A stretch of 64,000 bases of DNA from Pantoea sp. AS-PWVM4. Its GTDB lineage: Bacteria > Pseudomonadota > Gammaproteobacteria > Enterobacterales > Enterobacteriaceae. How positions within the stretch are numbered: the stretch's first letter is position 1; each line of letters opens with the position of its first letter. A program made the position numbers and the translations under genes. Positions 8,313-16,412 of the stretch are shown here, one piece after another. The DNA lies in contig NZ_ASZC01000003.1 in NCBI RefSeq assembly GCF_000468095.1, forward strand, positions 62,001 through 126,000, read 5' to 3'. Below the pieces are notes generated by a model that worked only from the letters and a program-made list of their open reading frames with translations, did not search any database and was not told the origin of the DNA.

Positions 8313-9266
8313 ATGAACCGATACATGATGTTCCTGATTGCCCGCCGCGCAGGCGCGGGCATCCTGACCTTGCTTATCGTCTCGGCGGTGGTGTTTTTTA
8401 TCACCAGCCTGCTGCCCGGTGACGCGGCGCAGATGATTCTGGGGCAAAACGCCACACCGGAAACGGTGGCGGCGTTACGCCAGCAGTTGGGGCTGGATCA
8501 GCCGCTGCTGGTGCGTTATTTCAGCTGGCTGGGCGGGATGCTGCATGGCGACTTTGGCATCTCTTTCGCCAGCCATTTACCGGTAGCGCAGTTGGTGGCG
8601 CAACGTATTCCGGCCACCTTTGAACTGGCGGCGATCACTACCCTGATCTGTGTGCCGCTGGCGCTGGTGATTGGTATCGCCGCAGCGATGAACCGGGGTT
8701 CGTTGATTGACCGCTTCCTGGTGGTCAGCACGATGGCGACCGTGGCGGTGCCGGAGTTTCTCGTCGCCACCGTGGCGGTGCTGATTTTTGCCGTCAAATT
8801 GCATTGGGTGTCGGCGATGTCGTTCGGCAGTCCGAATATGGATCTGCTCAGCTACCTGAAATCCTATGCCTTGCCGGTGTTGACGCTGTGCTGCGTGCTG
8901 GTGGCGCAGATGGCACGCATGACACGCGCCGCCATCATCAACCAGCTCGACAGCCCGTATCTGGAGATGGCGCGCCTGAAGGGGGTCTCGCCGTTGCGGG
9001 CGGTACTGCGCCACGCGCTGCCGAATGCTGTCGGACCGATTGCTAACTCCATCTCACTCAGCCTGTCGTATCTGTTTGGCGGCGTGATCATTATCGAAAC
9101 CATTTTCAGCTATCCCGGCCTTGCCAGTGCGCTGGTCGATGCGGTGAGCAACCGCGACCTGCCGGTGGTGCAGTTCTGCGTGATGCTGTTCGCTGCCTGT
9201 TACCTGCTGTTGTTGCTGGCGGCTGACATCCTGACCATCGCCTTTAACCCGAAATGGAGGAGCTGA
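8313..9266 (+). CDS. ABC transporter permease, DppB/OppB type
   Basis: Inner-membrane permease subunit of the peptide-type importer (317 aa). It begins with a membrane helix (RAGAGILTLLIVSAVVFFITSLLPGD) and the family motif LPGDAAQMILGQNATPETVAALRQQLGLDQPL. About six transmembrane segments follow. The ATPase-contact EAA-like loop is LEMARLKGVSPLRAVLRHALPNAVGP. A strong ribosome site, AAGAGGAG, precedes the ATG. Its TGA overlaps the ATG of the next permease (sequence TGATG at 9264-9268), indicating translational coupling within the operon. Confidence 0.93.
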   Translation: MNRYMMFLIARRAGAGILTLLIVSAVVFFITSLLPGDAAQMILGQNATPETVAALRQQLGLDQPLLVRYFSWLGGMLHGDFGISFASHLPVAQLVAQRIPATFELAAITTLICVPLALVIGIAAAMNRGSLIDRFLVVSTMATVAVPEFLVATVAVLIFAVKLHWVSAMSFGSPNMDLLSYLKSYALPVLTLCCVLVAQMARMTRAAIINQLDSPYLEMARLKGVSPLRAVLRHALPNAVGPIANSISLSLSYLFGGVIIIETIFSYPGLASALVDAVSNRDLPVVQFCVMLFAACYLLLLLAADILTIAFNPKWRS

Positions 9267-10117
9267 TGAATAGCTTGCTACTTCCCTGGCGCTTTTTTCA
9301 GTCGCTAACGATCTCTGGCCGCTTCGGCCTGCTGATCTCGCTGTTCTGGGTGTTTATGGCGATATTCGGCACCCAACTGGCACCGCACAGCGTTGAAGAT
9401 ATTGGTGGTGGCCCGATGCTCGGCGGTATGACCGCGGATAACTGGCTCGGCACCGACTATCTCGGGCGCGATATCCTCAGCCGCATTCTGTACGGTGCGA
9501 AGTTCTCTATCGGTCTGGCGCTGACCGCCGCGCTTGGGGCCAGCCTGATTGGCACCCTGCTGGCGCTACTGGCCGCGGTAACCGGACGTTGGCTGGAGGA
9601 AGTGCTGGGACGTGTCAACGATGCGCTGCTGGTACTGCCGGGCAAAGTGCTGTCGCTGATGATCGTTGCGGTGTTTGGTTCCTCGTTGCCGATGCTGATC
9701 CTCACCGCCATCTTCACCTACTGGCCGGGTGCCTTCCGTATTGCCTTCGCTATGGCGAGCAGCCTGCGCAATATGGATTACGTGCGTGCGTCGAAGCTGC
9801 GTGGCGAAAGCCGCTGGTATATCGCAATTCACGACATCCTGCCCAATATGGTGCATCCGATGCTCACCGACTTCGGTCTGCGGTTCGTCTACATCGTGTT
9901 GCTGTTGAGCGGCCTGAGCTTTCTCGGCCTCGGCGTTCAACCACCGTATGCCGACTGGGGCACGCTGGTACGCGAAAACATTCAGGGCTTGTTTGATGGA
10001 TCACCGGCGGTACTGATGCCTGCGGTCGCCATCGCCAGCCTGACCATCGGTGCCAACCTGTTTATCGACAGCCTGCAAGCGATGCGTCCACTGACCCTTG
10101 CGAAGGAGGGAGCATGA
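9266..10117 (+). CDS. ABC transporter permease, DppC/OppC type
   Basis: The second inner-membrane permease subunit, 283 aa. The ATG at 9266 overlaps the previous stop and has GGAGG at 9256-9260; a start at 9254 would lie inside the preceding gene. Family marks are LGTDYLGRDILSRILYGAKFSIGLAL (the DppC/OppC signature) and the EAA loop RASKLRGESRWYIAIHDILPNMVHP. Several hydrophobic helices span the whole length. It overlaps the following ATPase gene by ATGA (10114-10117). It forms the heteromeric channel with the 8313 product. Confidence 0.93.
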   Translation: MNSLLLPWRFFQSLTISGRFGLLISLFWVFMAIFGTQLAPHSVEDIGGGPMLGGMTADNWLGTDYLGRDILSRILYGAKFSIGLALTAALGASLIGTLLALLAAVTGRWLEEVLGRVNDALLVLPGKVLSLMIVAVFGSSLPMLILTAIFTYWPGAFRIAFAMASSLRNMDYVRASKLRGESRWYIAIHDILPNMVHPMLTDFGLRFVYIVLLLSGLSFLGLGVQPPYADWGTLVRENIQGLFDGSPAVLMPAVAIASLTIGANLFIDSLQAMRPLTLAKEGA

Positions 10118-11778
10118 ACGTGACACCCCATACCGCCATGCCTGTGATTGCCGTTGAGAATCTGCGCGTCACCGCGCAGACCGACAAAGGTGAAGAGATT
10201 GATCTGGTTTCTGATGTGCGTTTTACCGTGCAGAAAGGGGAAGTGCTGGCGCTGATTGGTGAGTCCGGCTCCGGCAAAACCACCATCGCTATGGCGCTGA
10301 TGGGGTATGCCCGCCACGGCTGCCGCATTGCTGACGGCATGATCCATGTTGCTGGCACCGATGTACGCAGCCTGTCACCGGGGCAACTGCGTGAATTTCG
10401 CGGTAACAAAGTGGCTTATATCGCCCAGAGCGCGGCGGCGTCGTTTAACCCGGGTATGCGTATTCTTGACCAGGTGATTGAACCGGTAGTGATCCACGGC
10501 ACCATGAAACGCAAAGCGGCGAAGGATAAGGCGATAGCGCTGTTTCGCGAACTGGCGTTGCCGAACCCGGAAACCATCGGCGATCGGTTCCCACATCAGG
10601 TATCCGGCGGTCAATTGCAACGTCTGATGACGGCGATGGCGTTGATTGGCGATCCAGATGTAGTGATCCTCGACGAACCGACCACCGCGCTGGATGTGAC
10701 CACCCAGGTCGAAGTGCTGAAAGCGTTTCGCCGCGTGGTGGCCCAGCGTGGCGTGACTGCCATTTACGTCAGTCACGATCTGGCGGTGGTGGCGCAAATG
10801 GCCGACCGTATTCTGGTATTGTTGCAGGGCAAAATGGCGGAGTACGGCACCACCGAACGGCTGATTGGCGCGCCACAGGCGGAATACACCCAGTTGTTGA
10901 TGAATGCGGCGCGTCAGAGCGAGCGTCCCAGTAACTGGAGCTGCGCTACCGCAGAGATGCAACCGCTGCTGGAAGTGCGCGATCTCTGCGCCGGTTATGG
11001 TCCGCGCGACAAAGACGGTCAGCCGAAAATCCGCATCCTTGAAGATATCAACCTGAAGCTGTGGAAAGGGCAGGCGATCGGCATCATTGGGGAATCCGGT
11101 TCCGGTAAAACCACGCTGGCGCACGCCATTGCCGGGCTGAATGCCCCGAGCCAGGGCCATATCCTGTTTAACGGCCATTACATCAACGGCGATATGCACA
11201 AACGGCCTGATAACGAGTTGCGGCGTATTCAATACGTCTTCCAGATGGCTGACACCGCACTTAATCCGGCGCACAGCGTAGAACGCATCCTGTCACGACC
11301 ATTAGCGTTGTTTCACGGCCTGAGCGGCGCGGCGCGCGAACAGCGGCTGCATCAGCTACTTGATCTGGTCAAGCTGCCGCGCAGCGTGTTGTGGCGACGT
11401 CCGTGGGCGTTATCAGGCGGGCAGAAGCAGCGCGTTAACCTGGCGCGTGCGCTGGCTGCCGAGCCGGATCTGATTTTGTGCGATGAAGTGACTTCCGCAC
11501 TCGATACCGTGGTGGCCGCCGCCGTGCTGGATCTGATCAGCGAGCTGCGACGCGAGCTGGGATTGTCGGTGCTGTTTATCAGCCATGACATGCACGCGGT
11601 ACGCGCAGTTTGCGACGATATCGTGGTGATGAAAAGTGGCCGCATTATCACCCAGATTGCACGAGCAGATTATGCCTTGCCGACCAGCGAGTTGTATTTC
11701 GAACGCCTGAAACGCGCCGTTCCCGAGCTGCGCCAGGGCTGGCTGGATGAGCATGAAGAGGTATTGAAGGCGGAGTAG
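10114..11778 (+). CDS. ABC transporter ATP-binding protein with two nucleotide-binding domains (DppD-DppF fusion type)
   Basis: A 554-aa cytoplasmic ATPase with two fused ABC domains, as in GsiA, energising the importer. Domain 1: Walker [10 protein letters not shown], signature VSGGQLQRLMTAMAL, Walker [13 protein letters not shown], switch His in YVSHDL. Domain 2 from about residue 290: Walker [12 protein letters not shown], signature LSGGQKQRVNLARAL, Walker B LILCDEVTSALD with Glu retained, switch His in FISHDMH. All catalytic motifs are intact in both halves. The gene ends in TAG within the sequence GAGTAGGTGCGG, which is the start of a family B repeat (see 11779), so the final codon and stop may have been set by the repeat insertion. 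Confidence 0.94.
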   Translation: MNVTPHTAMPVIAVENLRVTAQTDKGEEIDLVSDVRFTVQKGEVLALIGESGSGKTTIAMALMGYARHGCRIADGMIHVAGTDVRSLSPGQLREFRGNKVAYIAQSAAASFNPGMRILDQVIEPVVIHGTMKRKAAKDKAIALFRELALPNPETIGDRFPHQVSGGQLQRLMTAMALIGDPDVVILDEPTTALDVTTQVEVLKAFRRVVAQRGVTAIYVSHDLAVVAQMADRILVLLQGKMAEYGTTERLIGAPQAEYTQLLMNAARQSERPSNWSCATAEMQPLLEVRDLCAGYGPRDKDGQPKIRILEDINLKLWKGQAIGIIGESGSGKTTLAHAIAGLNAPSQGHILFNGHYINGDMHKRPDNELRRIQYVFQMADTALNPAHSVERILSRPLALFHGLSGAAREQRLHQLLDLVKLPRSVLWRRPWALSGGQKQRVNLARALAAEPDLILCDEVTSALDTVVAAAVLDLISELRRELGLSVLFISHDMHAVRAVCDDIVVMKSGRIITQIARADYALPTSELYFERLKRAVPELRQGWLDEHEEVLKAE

Positions 11779-12001
11779 GTGCGGTCTGTGACCCTCACCC
11801 CGGCCCTCTGGGGAGGTGCGGTCTGTGACCCTCACCCCGGCCCTCTGGGCAGGTGCGGGCTGTGACCCTCACCCCAGCCCTCTCCCATAAGGGAGAGGGA
11901 GATGTGCCATATGCTCGATCTGTTCCCTCTCCCGTTTGCGGGAGAGATTGCTTGCTCGATCAGTTCCCTCTCCCGCTTGCGGGAGAGGGTTAGGGTGAGG
12001 G
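11779..12001 (+). repeat. Family B intergenic repeat with 37-bp tandem triplication
   Basis: Three head-to-tail 37-bp units start at 11779, 11816 and 11853, each opening GTGCGGTCTGTGACCCTCAC (third with GGGC). They lead into hairpins of the type CCCTCTCCCATAAGGGAGAG (from 11879) and CCCTCTCCCGCTTGCGGGAG (from 11967), ending with GGTTAGGGTGAGGG near 12001. Similar single elements occur at 36341, 43414 and 49622. Here the head was amplified and one hairpin partly duplicated. Together with the following leader this fills the 263-base gap between the ATPase and the next FAD oxidase. Confidence 0.9.
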
Positions 12002-12041
12002 AAAACGCTCACCAACCCAAACCAAAAGAGGTCGTTAAGTT

Positions 12042-13373
12042 ATGCCTGCGCCGATTCGCTATGTACAGGACAGTGCAAATTTCCCTGAGTCTGCCGATGT
12101 GGTGGTAATCGGTGCCGGTATTGCCGGTTCGGCCGCCACCTGGGAGCTGGCAAAGCAGGGTTTAAACGTGGTGTTAGTGGAAAAAGGGCTGGTCGGTGCC
12201 GAGCAGTCGAGCCGTAACTGGGGCTGGTGCCGCCAGCAGAACCGTGACGAGCGCGAACTGCCGCTGATCATCTATGCGCTGCAACGCTGGGGTGAACTCA
12301 ATGCGGAAACCGGTGAGGAGCTGGGCTTTCGCCGCAGCGGCCTGGTGTATGCCACGCGCAACGAAGACGATATCGCCGCCTGGGAAAAATGGGGCCAGAT
12401 GGCGAAACAGTACGGCGTGCGCAGCGATATGCTCAGCGCCGAACAGGCCAAAGCGATGACGCCGGGCAGCACCACCCACTGGCTGGGCGGCGTTTCATCG
12501 CCGACCGACGGCCATGCCGAGCCGCGTCTGGCGTCTGCCGGTCTGGTCATCGGTGCCCAGCGACTTGGTGCGCTGGTGTTCCAGCAGTGCGCGGTGCGCG
12601 GGCTGGATATTGCCGGTGGTGTGGTGAGCGGTGTCTGGACCGAGCGTGGTTTGATCAAAACCAGCCGGGTGATTTGTGCCGCCGGTGCCTGGACCTCAAT
12701 GTTCTGCCGCCGCCACGGTATCGACCTGCCGCTTGGCAACGTGATCGGCACCGCTTTCCGAACTCAGCCGATTGAACAAGCCATCGCCATGCCGCTGTAT
12801 ACCCCCGGCTTTGCCTGTCGTCCGCAAATTGATGGCAGCTACACGGTATCGGTGTCGGGACGTGGTCGTCTGGAACCCGGCGCTCAGGGCATTCGCTATG
12901 CCCGCCAGTTCTATCCGACCTTCAAAAGTCGCCGTAAAAACCTTAAATTCAGTTTGAGCTTCAAACCGTTCCTGACTGGCCCGGAAGCGCTGGGCGGCTG
13001 GGAATTCGATCGCCAGTCACCATTTGAGCGGGTGCGAATTCTTGACCCGGCAGCGGATGCCAGCCTGGTACAGGAAGGACTGGCGGCGATGCGCAAAGAG
13101 TATCCGGCACTCGCCAACCTGAAACTGGCGCAGGCCTGGGGCGGCATGATCGACAGCACGCCGGATGCGATTCCGGTGATCTCCACCGTGGCGAAACTGC
13201 CGGGGCTGGTGCTGTCGGCGGGCTACAGTGCACACGGTTTTGGTATCGGTCCGGGGGCCGGTCGGCTGGCAGCCGATCTCGCCACGGATACGACGCCGGT
13301 GGTCGATCCGACCCCTTATCGTTATTCCCGTCTGGTTGATGGCAGCGGCCTTGACGCGCCAGGCATGATGTAA
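12042..13373 (+). CDS. FAD-dependent oxidoreductase of the DAO/OrdL family
   Basis: A 443-aa flavoprotein likely to dehydrogenate an N-substituted amino acid or amine. The dinucleotide-binding motif VVVIGAGIAGSAATWELAKQG is at residues 20-40, followed by EQSSRNWGWCRQQNRDERELPL. The C-terminus has AWGGMIDSTPDAIPVI and YSAHGFGIGPGAGRLAADLA, typical of DadA/OrdL-type oxidases. A paralogue with the same EQSSRNWGW segment is encoded at 60710, also beside a peptide-type ABC importer, so this enzyme type seems matched to what such importers bring in. It is separated from the ABC genes only by a family B repeat. GAGG at 12028-12031 lies ten bases before the ATG. Substrate unknown. Confidence 0.86.
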   Translation: MPAPIRYVQDSANFPESADVVVIGAGIAGSAATWELAKQGLNVVLVEKGLVGAEQSSRNWGWCRQQNRDERELPLIIYALQRWGELNAETGEELGFRRSGLVYATRNEDDIAAWEKWGQMAKQYGVRSDMLSAEQAKAMTPGSTTHWLGGVSSPTDGHAEPRLASAGLVIGAQRLGALVFQQCAVRGLDIAGGVVSGVWTERGLIKTSRVICAAGAWTSMFCRRHGIDLPLGNVIGTAFRTQPIEQAIAMPLYTPGFACRPQIDGSYTVSVSGRGRLEPGAQGIRYARQFYPTFKSRRKNLKFSLSFKPFLTGPEALGGWEFDRQSPFERVRILDPAADASLVQEGLAAMRKEYPALANLKLAQAWGGMIDSTPDAIPVISTVAKLPGLVLSAGYSAHGFGIGPGAGRLAADLATDTTPVVDPTPYRYSRLVDGSGLDAPGMM

Positions 13374-13383
13374 GGAGCACAGC

Positions 13384-14232
13384 ATGAGTATCACATTACG
13401 CGCGATGACGGCAGACGACATCGAACAGGGTTTTGCCATGACGCAACACCTCAAGTGGCCGCACCGCCGTGAGGATTGGTTGCAGGCGGTAACGTTGGGT
13501 GAGGGCGTGGTGGCCGAAGAACACGGCGCTTACCTTGGCAGCGCCATTGGCTGGCGTTGGGGGGAGCAGGCCGCCACTATCGGGCTGGTGATCGTTAACG
13601 ACCAGTTTCAGGGACGTGGCGTTGGCAAGCAACTGATGCTGGCGTTGCTGGAAAAATTCCCCGGCTACAATGTGCGGCTGCATGCCACTGAAATGGGTAA
13701 AGGGTTGTACGCCAAACTGGGTTTTAACGTCACCGGCCATATCCAGCAGCACCAGACGCGTGCGCTGACGACTGTGCCGACCGTGACTATCCCAACCGGG
13801 CTAACGCTGCGTAACGCCACCGCTGCCGATGCCAGCGTGCTGACCGAACTGGACCAGCAGGCGCATGGCATGTGGCGTCCCAGGATGATTGCAACCCTGA
13901 TTGCCGACAGTCAAACGGTGATCTTGCAGGATGCGCAACAACGTATTCATGGTTTTGCCAGCCTGCGCCGCTTTGGACATGGCTGGGCGATTGGCCCGGT
14001 GATTGCGCTCAACCTGCCGGTAGCACAGGCGCTGGTGTCGGCGCTGATGCAGGGGTTAAACGGTGAGTTTGTGCGTATCGATACCGACGGCGCACAACCG
14101 CTGGCTGCCTGGCTGGAAACACTGGGACTGGCGCAGGTCGATGCGCCGACCACCATGATTCGGGGAACGCCGTGGTCACCGCAGGTCGGTGGCATGCAGG
14201 CGTTCGGGTTGATGACCCAGGCGATGGCCTGA
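13384..14232 (+). CDS. GNAT acetyltransferase with two GNAT-like domains
   Basis: A 282-aa cytosolic protein with tandem N-acetyltransferase folds. The N-terminal half has a complete acetyl-CoA motif, VNDQFQGRGVGKQLMLALL, and a typical ending GKGLYAKLGF. The C-terminal half (from about residue 135) resembles the GNAT_C domain seen in YitI/YvbK-like proteins but lacks a clear Q/RxxGxG motif. AGGAG ahead of the ATG and a TGATG overlap with the next gene indicate co-translation. In this operon it might acetylate the amine substrate or a toxic intermediate, a role that gamma-glutamylation plays in the Puu pathway; that is inference. Substrate not determinable. Confidence 0.82.
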   Translation: MSITLRAMTADDIEQGFAMTQHLKWPHRREDWLQAVTLGEGVVAEEHGAYLGSAIGWRWGEQAATIGLVIVNDQFQGRGVGKQLMLALLEKFPGYNVRLHATEMGKGLYAKLGFNVTGHIQQHQTRALTTVPTVTIPTGLTLRNATAADASVLTELDQQAHGMWRPRMIATLIADSQTVILQDAQQRIHGFASLRRFGHGWAIGPVIALNLPVAQALVSALMQGLNGEFVRIDTDGAQPLAAWLETLGLAQVDAPTTMIRGTPWSPQVGGMQAFGLMTQAMA

Positions 14233-15158
14233 TGCATATCGCCTACAAATCTGATCCGGTGCGCGGTGCGCACTGGCAACGCTGGCTGGCGCAACATGCG
14301 CCAGATATTCAGCTACATATCTGGCCGGACATTGATGACGCTGAGCAGGTCGAGGTGTTGGTGGCCTGGCAGCCGCCAGACGATGTCATGGCGACCTTTC
14401 CCAACCTGAAAGCGTTGATGTCGGTTGGCGCAGGGGCAGACCAGTTTGACCTCAGCAAACTGCCGCCGGAACTCCCGGTAGTGAGGATGATCGAACCCGG
14501 CCTGACCCAGGGCATGGTGGAGTACGTTACCTTTGCCGTGTTGGGGTTGCATCGTGACATGCCGCGCTATTTCCAGCAGCAGCGTGAACAGCTGTGGCAA
14601 ACCCATCGCATCTATACCGCGGGCGAACGCCGCGTCGGGGTGATGGGGCTGGGAGAACTGGGCCAGGCATCGCTAAAACAACTGGTTTCGCTTGGCTTCA
14701 ATTGCGCGGGCTGGAGCCGTACGCCGCGTGACATCGACGGCGTGCGCTGCTGGCACGGCAGCGAGCAACTGGCGGAGTTCCTCGCCTGGAGCGACATCCT
14801 GGTGTGTCTGCTCCCGCTTACTGACACCACCCGTGGACTTCTGAACGCCGAACTTTTCGCGCAACTGCCATCAGGAGCCGCATTGGTGCAGGTTGGGCGC
14901 GGGCCGCAACTTAACGACGATCATCTGCTGGCGGCGCTGGCGAGTGGCCAGCTCAGCGCGGCGGTGATTGACGTAACCGATCCCGAACCGCTGCCAGCCG
15001 GGCATCCGTTCTGGCACCACCCGGCCATCTGGCTGACACCGCATATCGCCAGCCAGACGCAAACCGACAGCGCTGTGGCGGCACTGGTGGAAAATCTGCG
15101 TCGCTATCAACGCGGCGAACCGATGGTCGGCGTGATCGATCGCAACCGGGGATACTGA
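14232..15158 (+). CDS. D-2-hydroxyacid dehydrogenase, GhrA-like (glyoxylate/hydroxypyruvate reductase A family)
   Basis: A 308-aa NAD(P)H-dependent reductase of 2-oxoacids. It matches E. coli GhrA (312 aa) in layout: a nucleotide-binding GVMGLGELGQ motif about residue 136, SWSRTP-like segment AGWSRTPRDIDGV, catalytic Arg in VQVGRGPQL, Glu in TDPEPLP and His in LTPHIAS, and the terminal VDRxRGY (here IDRNRGY). The ATG at 14232 overlaps the previous TGA. In this operon it may reduce glyoxylate or a keto acid released by the FAD oxidase, avoiding its build-up. The specific substrate is inferred only from the family. Confidence 0.87.
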   Translation: MHIAYKSDPVRGAHWQRWLAQHAPDIQLHIWPDIDDAEQVEVLVAWQPPDDVMATFPNLKALMSVGAGADQFDLSKLPPELPVVRMIEPGLTQGMVEYVTFAVLGLHRDMPRYFQQQREQLWQTHRIYTAGERRVGVMGLGELGQASLKQLVSLGFNCAGWSRTPRDIDGVRCWHGSEQLAEFLAWSDILVCLLPLTDTTRGLLNAELFAQLPSGAALVQVGRGPQLNDDHLLAALASGQLSAAVIDVTDPEPLPAGHPFWHHPAIWLTPHIASQTQTDSAVAALVENLRRYQRGEPMVGVIDRNRGY

Positions 15159-15159
15159 G

Positions 15160-16299
15160 ATGCAACTGGAACAATTAGTCGCACTGCGACGGGATCTGCA
15201 CGCCCATCCCGAGCTGGGATACAAAGAAACCCGCACCAGCGACATCGTGGCGCGGGTTCTCACGGAGCAGGGCATTGAGGTGCATCGCGGTCTTGGCGGC
15301 ACCGGCGTGGTAGGGGTGCTGAAACGTGGCACGGGATCGCGGGTGATTGGCCTGCGTGCCGATATGGATGCGCTACCCATGCAGGACAACGGCAGCCAGC
15401 CGTGGAAAAGCACCCATGATGGTATCTGCCATGCCTGTGGTCACGATGGACATACGGTGATGCTTCTGGGTGCCGCCATGCAACTGGCGCAACAGGGCGA
15501 TTTCGACGGCACGCTGGTGTTTATCTTCCAGCCGGCGGAAGAGGGGCTGGCAGGGGCGAAAGCGATGATCGATGACGGTCTGTTCAGCCGTTTTCCCTGT
15601 GATGCGGTCTATGCGCTGCACAACTGGCCGGAACTGCCGCTGGGTGAGGTGCAAACCCGTCCGGGGCCGATTATGGCGGCGGCGGATCGTTTTGATATCA
15701 CCGTGCAAGGGGGCGGCGGCCATGCTGCGCAGCCGCACCTGACGCACGACACCCTGTTGGCGACCAGCGAGCTGGTGGTGGCGCTCAACACTCTGGTGGC
15801 GCGTGCACTGGATCCCTGTGAACCGGCGCTACTCAGCGTGACGCGGATGCAGGGCGGTTTCTCGCACAACATGATCCCGGCGGAAGCCAGCATCACCGGC
15901 ACCGTCCGTACCTTCAGCCCGGCGGCGCAGGACATTATCGAAAGCCGGTTGCGCGCAATGGCGCAGCACGTCAGCGCCGCGCACGGTTTGCATGCCGAGG
16001 TCAACTACCTGCGTTATTACCCGGCCACCGTGAACAGCGCGCCTGAAGCGCAGCTGGCACTGACTGCGGTACAGCAGGCCGGAATGACGGCGAGTGAAGC
16101 CAGACAACCGGCGCTCACCTCGGAAGATTTCGCCTTTATGTTGCAGGCAAAACCGGGTGCGTATTTGTGGATTGGTTCCGCGCCGAGCCAGCCGCTGCAC
16201 CATTCAGCCTACGACTTTAATGATGCACTGATTCCGCAGGGTATTCAGGCGTTGACCGCCATTGCCCGCCACGCGCTGCGTACAGAATTTCCCTGCTGA
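15160..16299 (+). CDS. M20 family amidohydrolase (hippurate hydrolase / N-acyl-amino-acid deacylase type)
   Basis: A 379-aa metal-dependent amidase that probably removes an acyl group from an amino acid or amine. Metal-binding signatures are DMDALPMQD, CHACGHDGHTVMLLGAA and FIFQPAEEGLAGAKAM, and the dimerisation domain contains GGGGHAAQPH. Length agrees with HipO/AbgA-like enzymes. It starts one base after the previous stop. In the Puu pathway the gamma-glutamyl amide is cut by PuuD; no PuuD is here, and this enzyme could fill an equivalent amide-cleaving role. That substitution is inference. No signal peptide, so it acts in the cytosol on imported conjugates. Confidence 0.9.
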   Translation: MQLEQLVALRRDLHAHPELGYKETRTSDIVARVLTEQGIEVHRGLGGTGVVGVLKRGTGSRVIGLRADMDALPMQDNGSQPWKSTHDGICHACGHDGHTVMLLGAAMQLAQQGDFDGTLVFIFQPAEEGLAGAKAMIDDGLFSRFPCDAVYALHNWPELPLGEVQTRPGPIMAAADRFDITVQGGGGHAAQPHLTHDTLLATSELVVALNTLVARALDPCEPALLSVTRMQGGFSHNMIPAEASITGTVRTFSPAAQDIIESRLRAMAQHVSAAHGLHAEVNYLRYYPATVNSAPEAQLALTAVQQAGMTASEARQPALTSEDFAFMLQAKPGAYLWIGSAPSQPLHHSAYDFNDALIPQGIQALTAIARHALRTEFPC

Positions 16300-16412
16300 A
16301 TGGCAGACGATTTTGACAGGAAATGCCGCTGCCCCGGCAATTACGGCAGCGTGAGAAACCAACGGGTTGCGATACTTGAGCCAACAGAACGTTACGTGGA
16401 TGAGGGTTAAAA

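Noticed and set aside
10375..11274. 299-codon minus-strand frame opposite the ABC ATPase
   Set aside because: Shadow of the strand coding an intact double ATPase.
11779..11889. Regularly spaced repeats resembling a small CRISPR
   Set aside because: The 37-bp units are contiguous with no variable spacers, and no cas gene is present.
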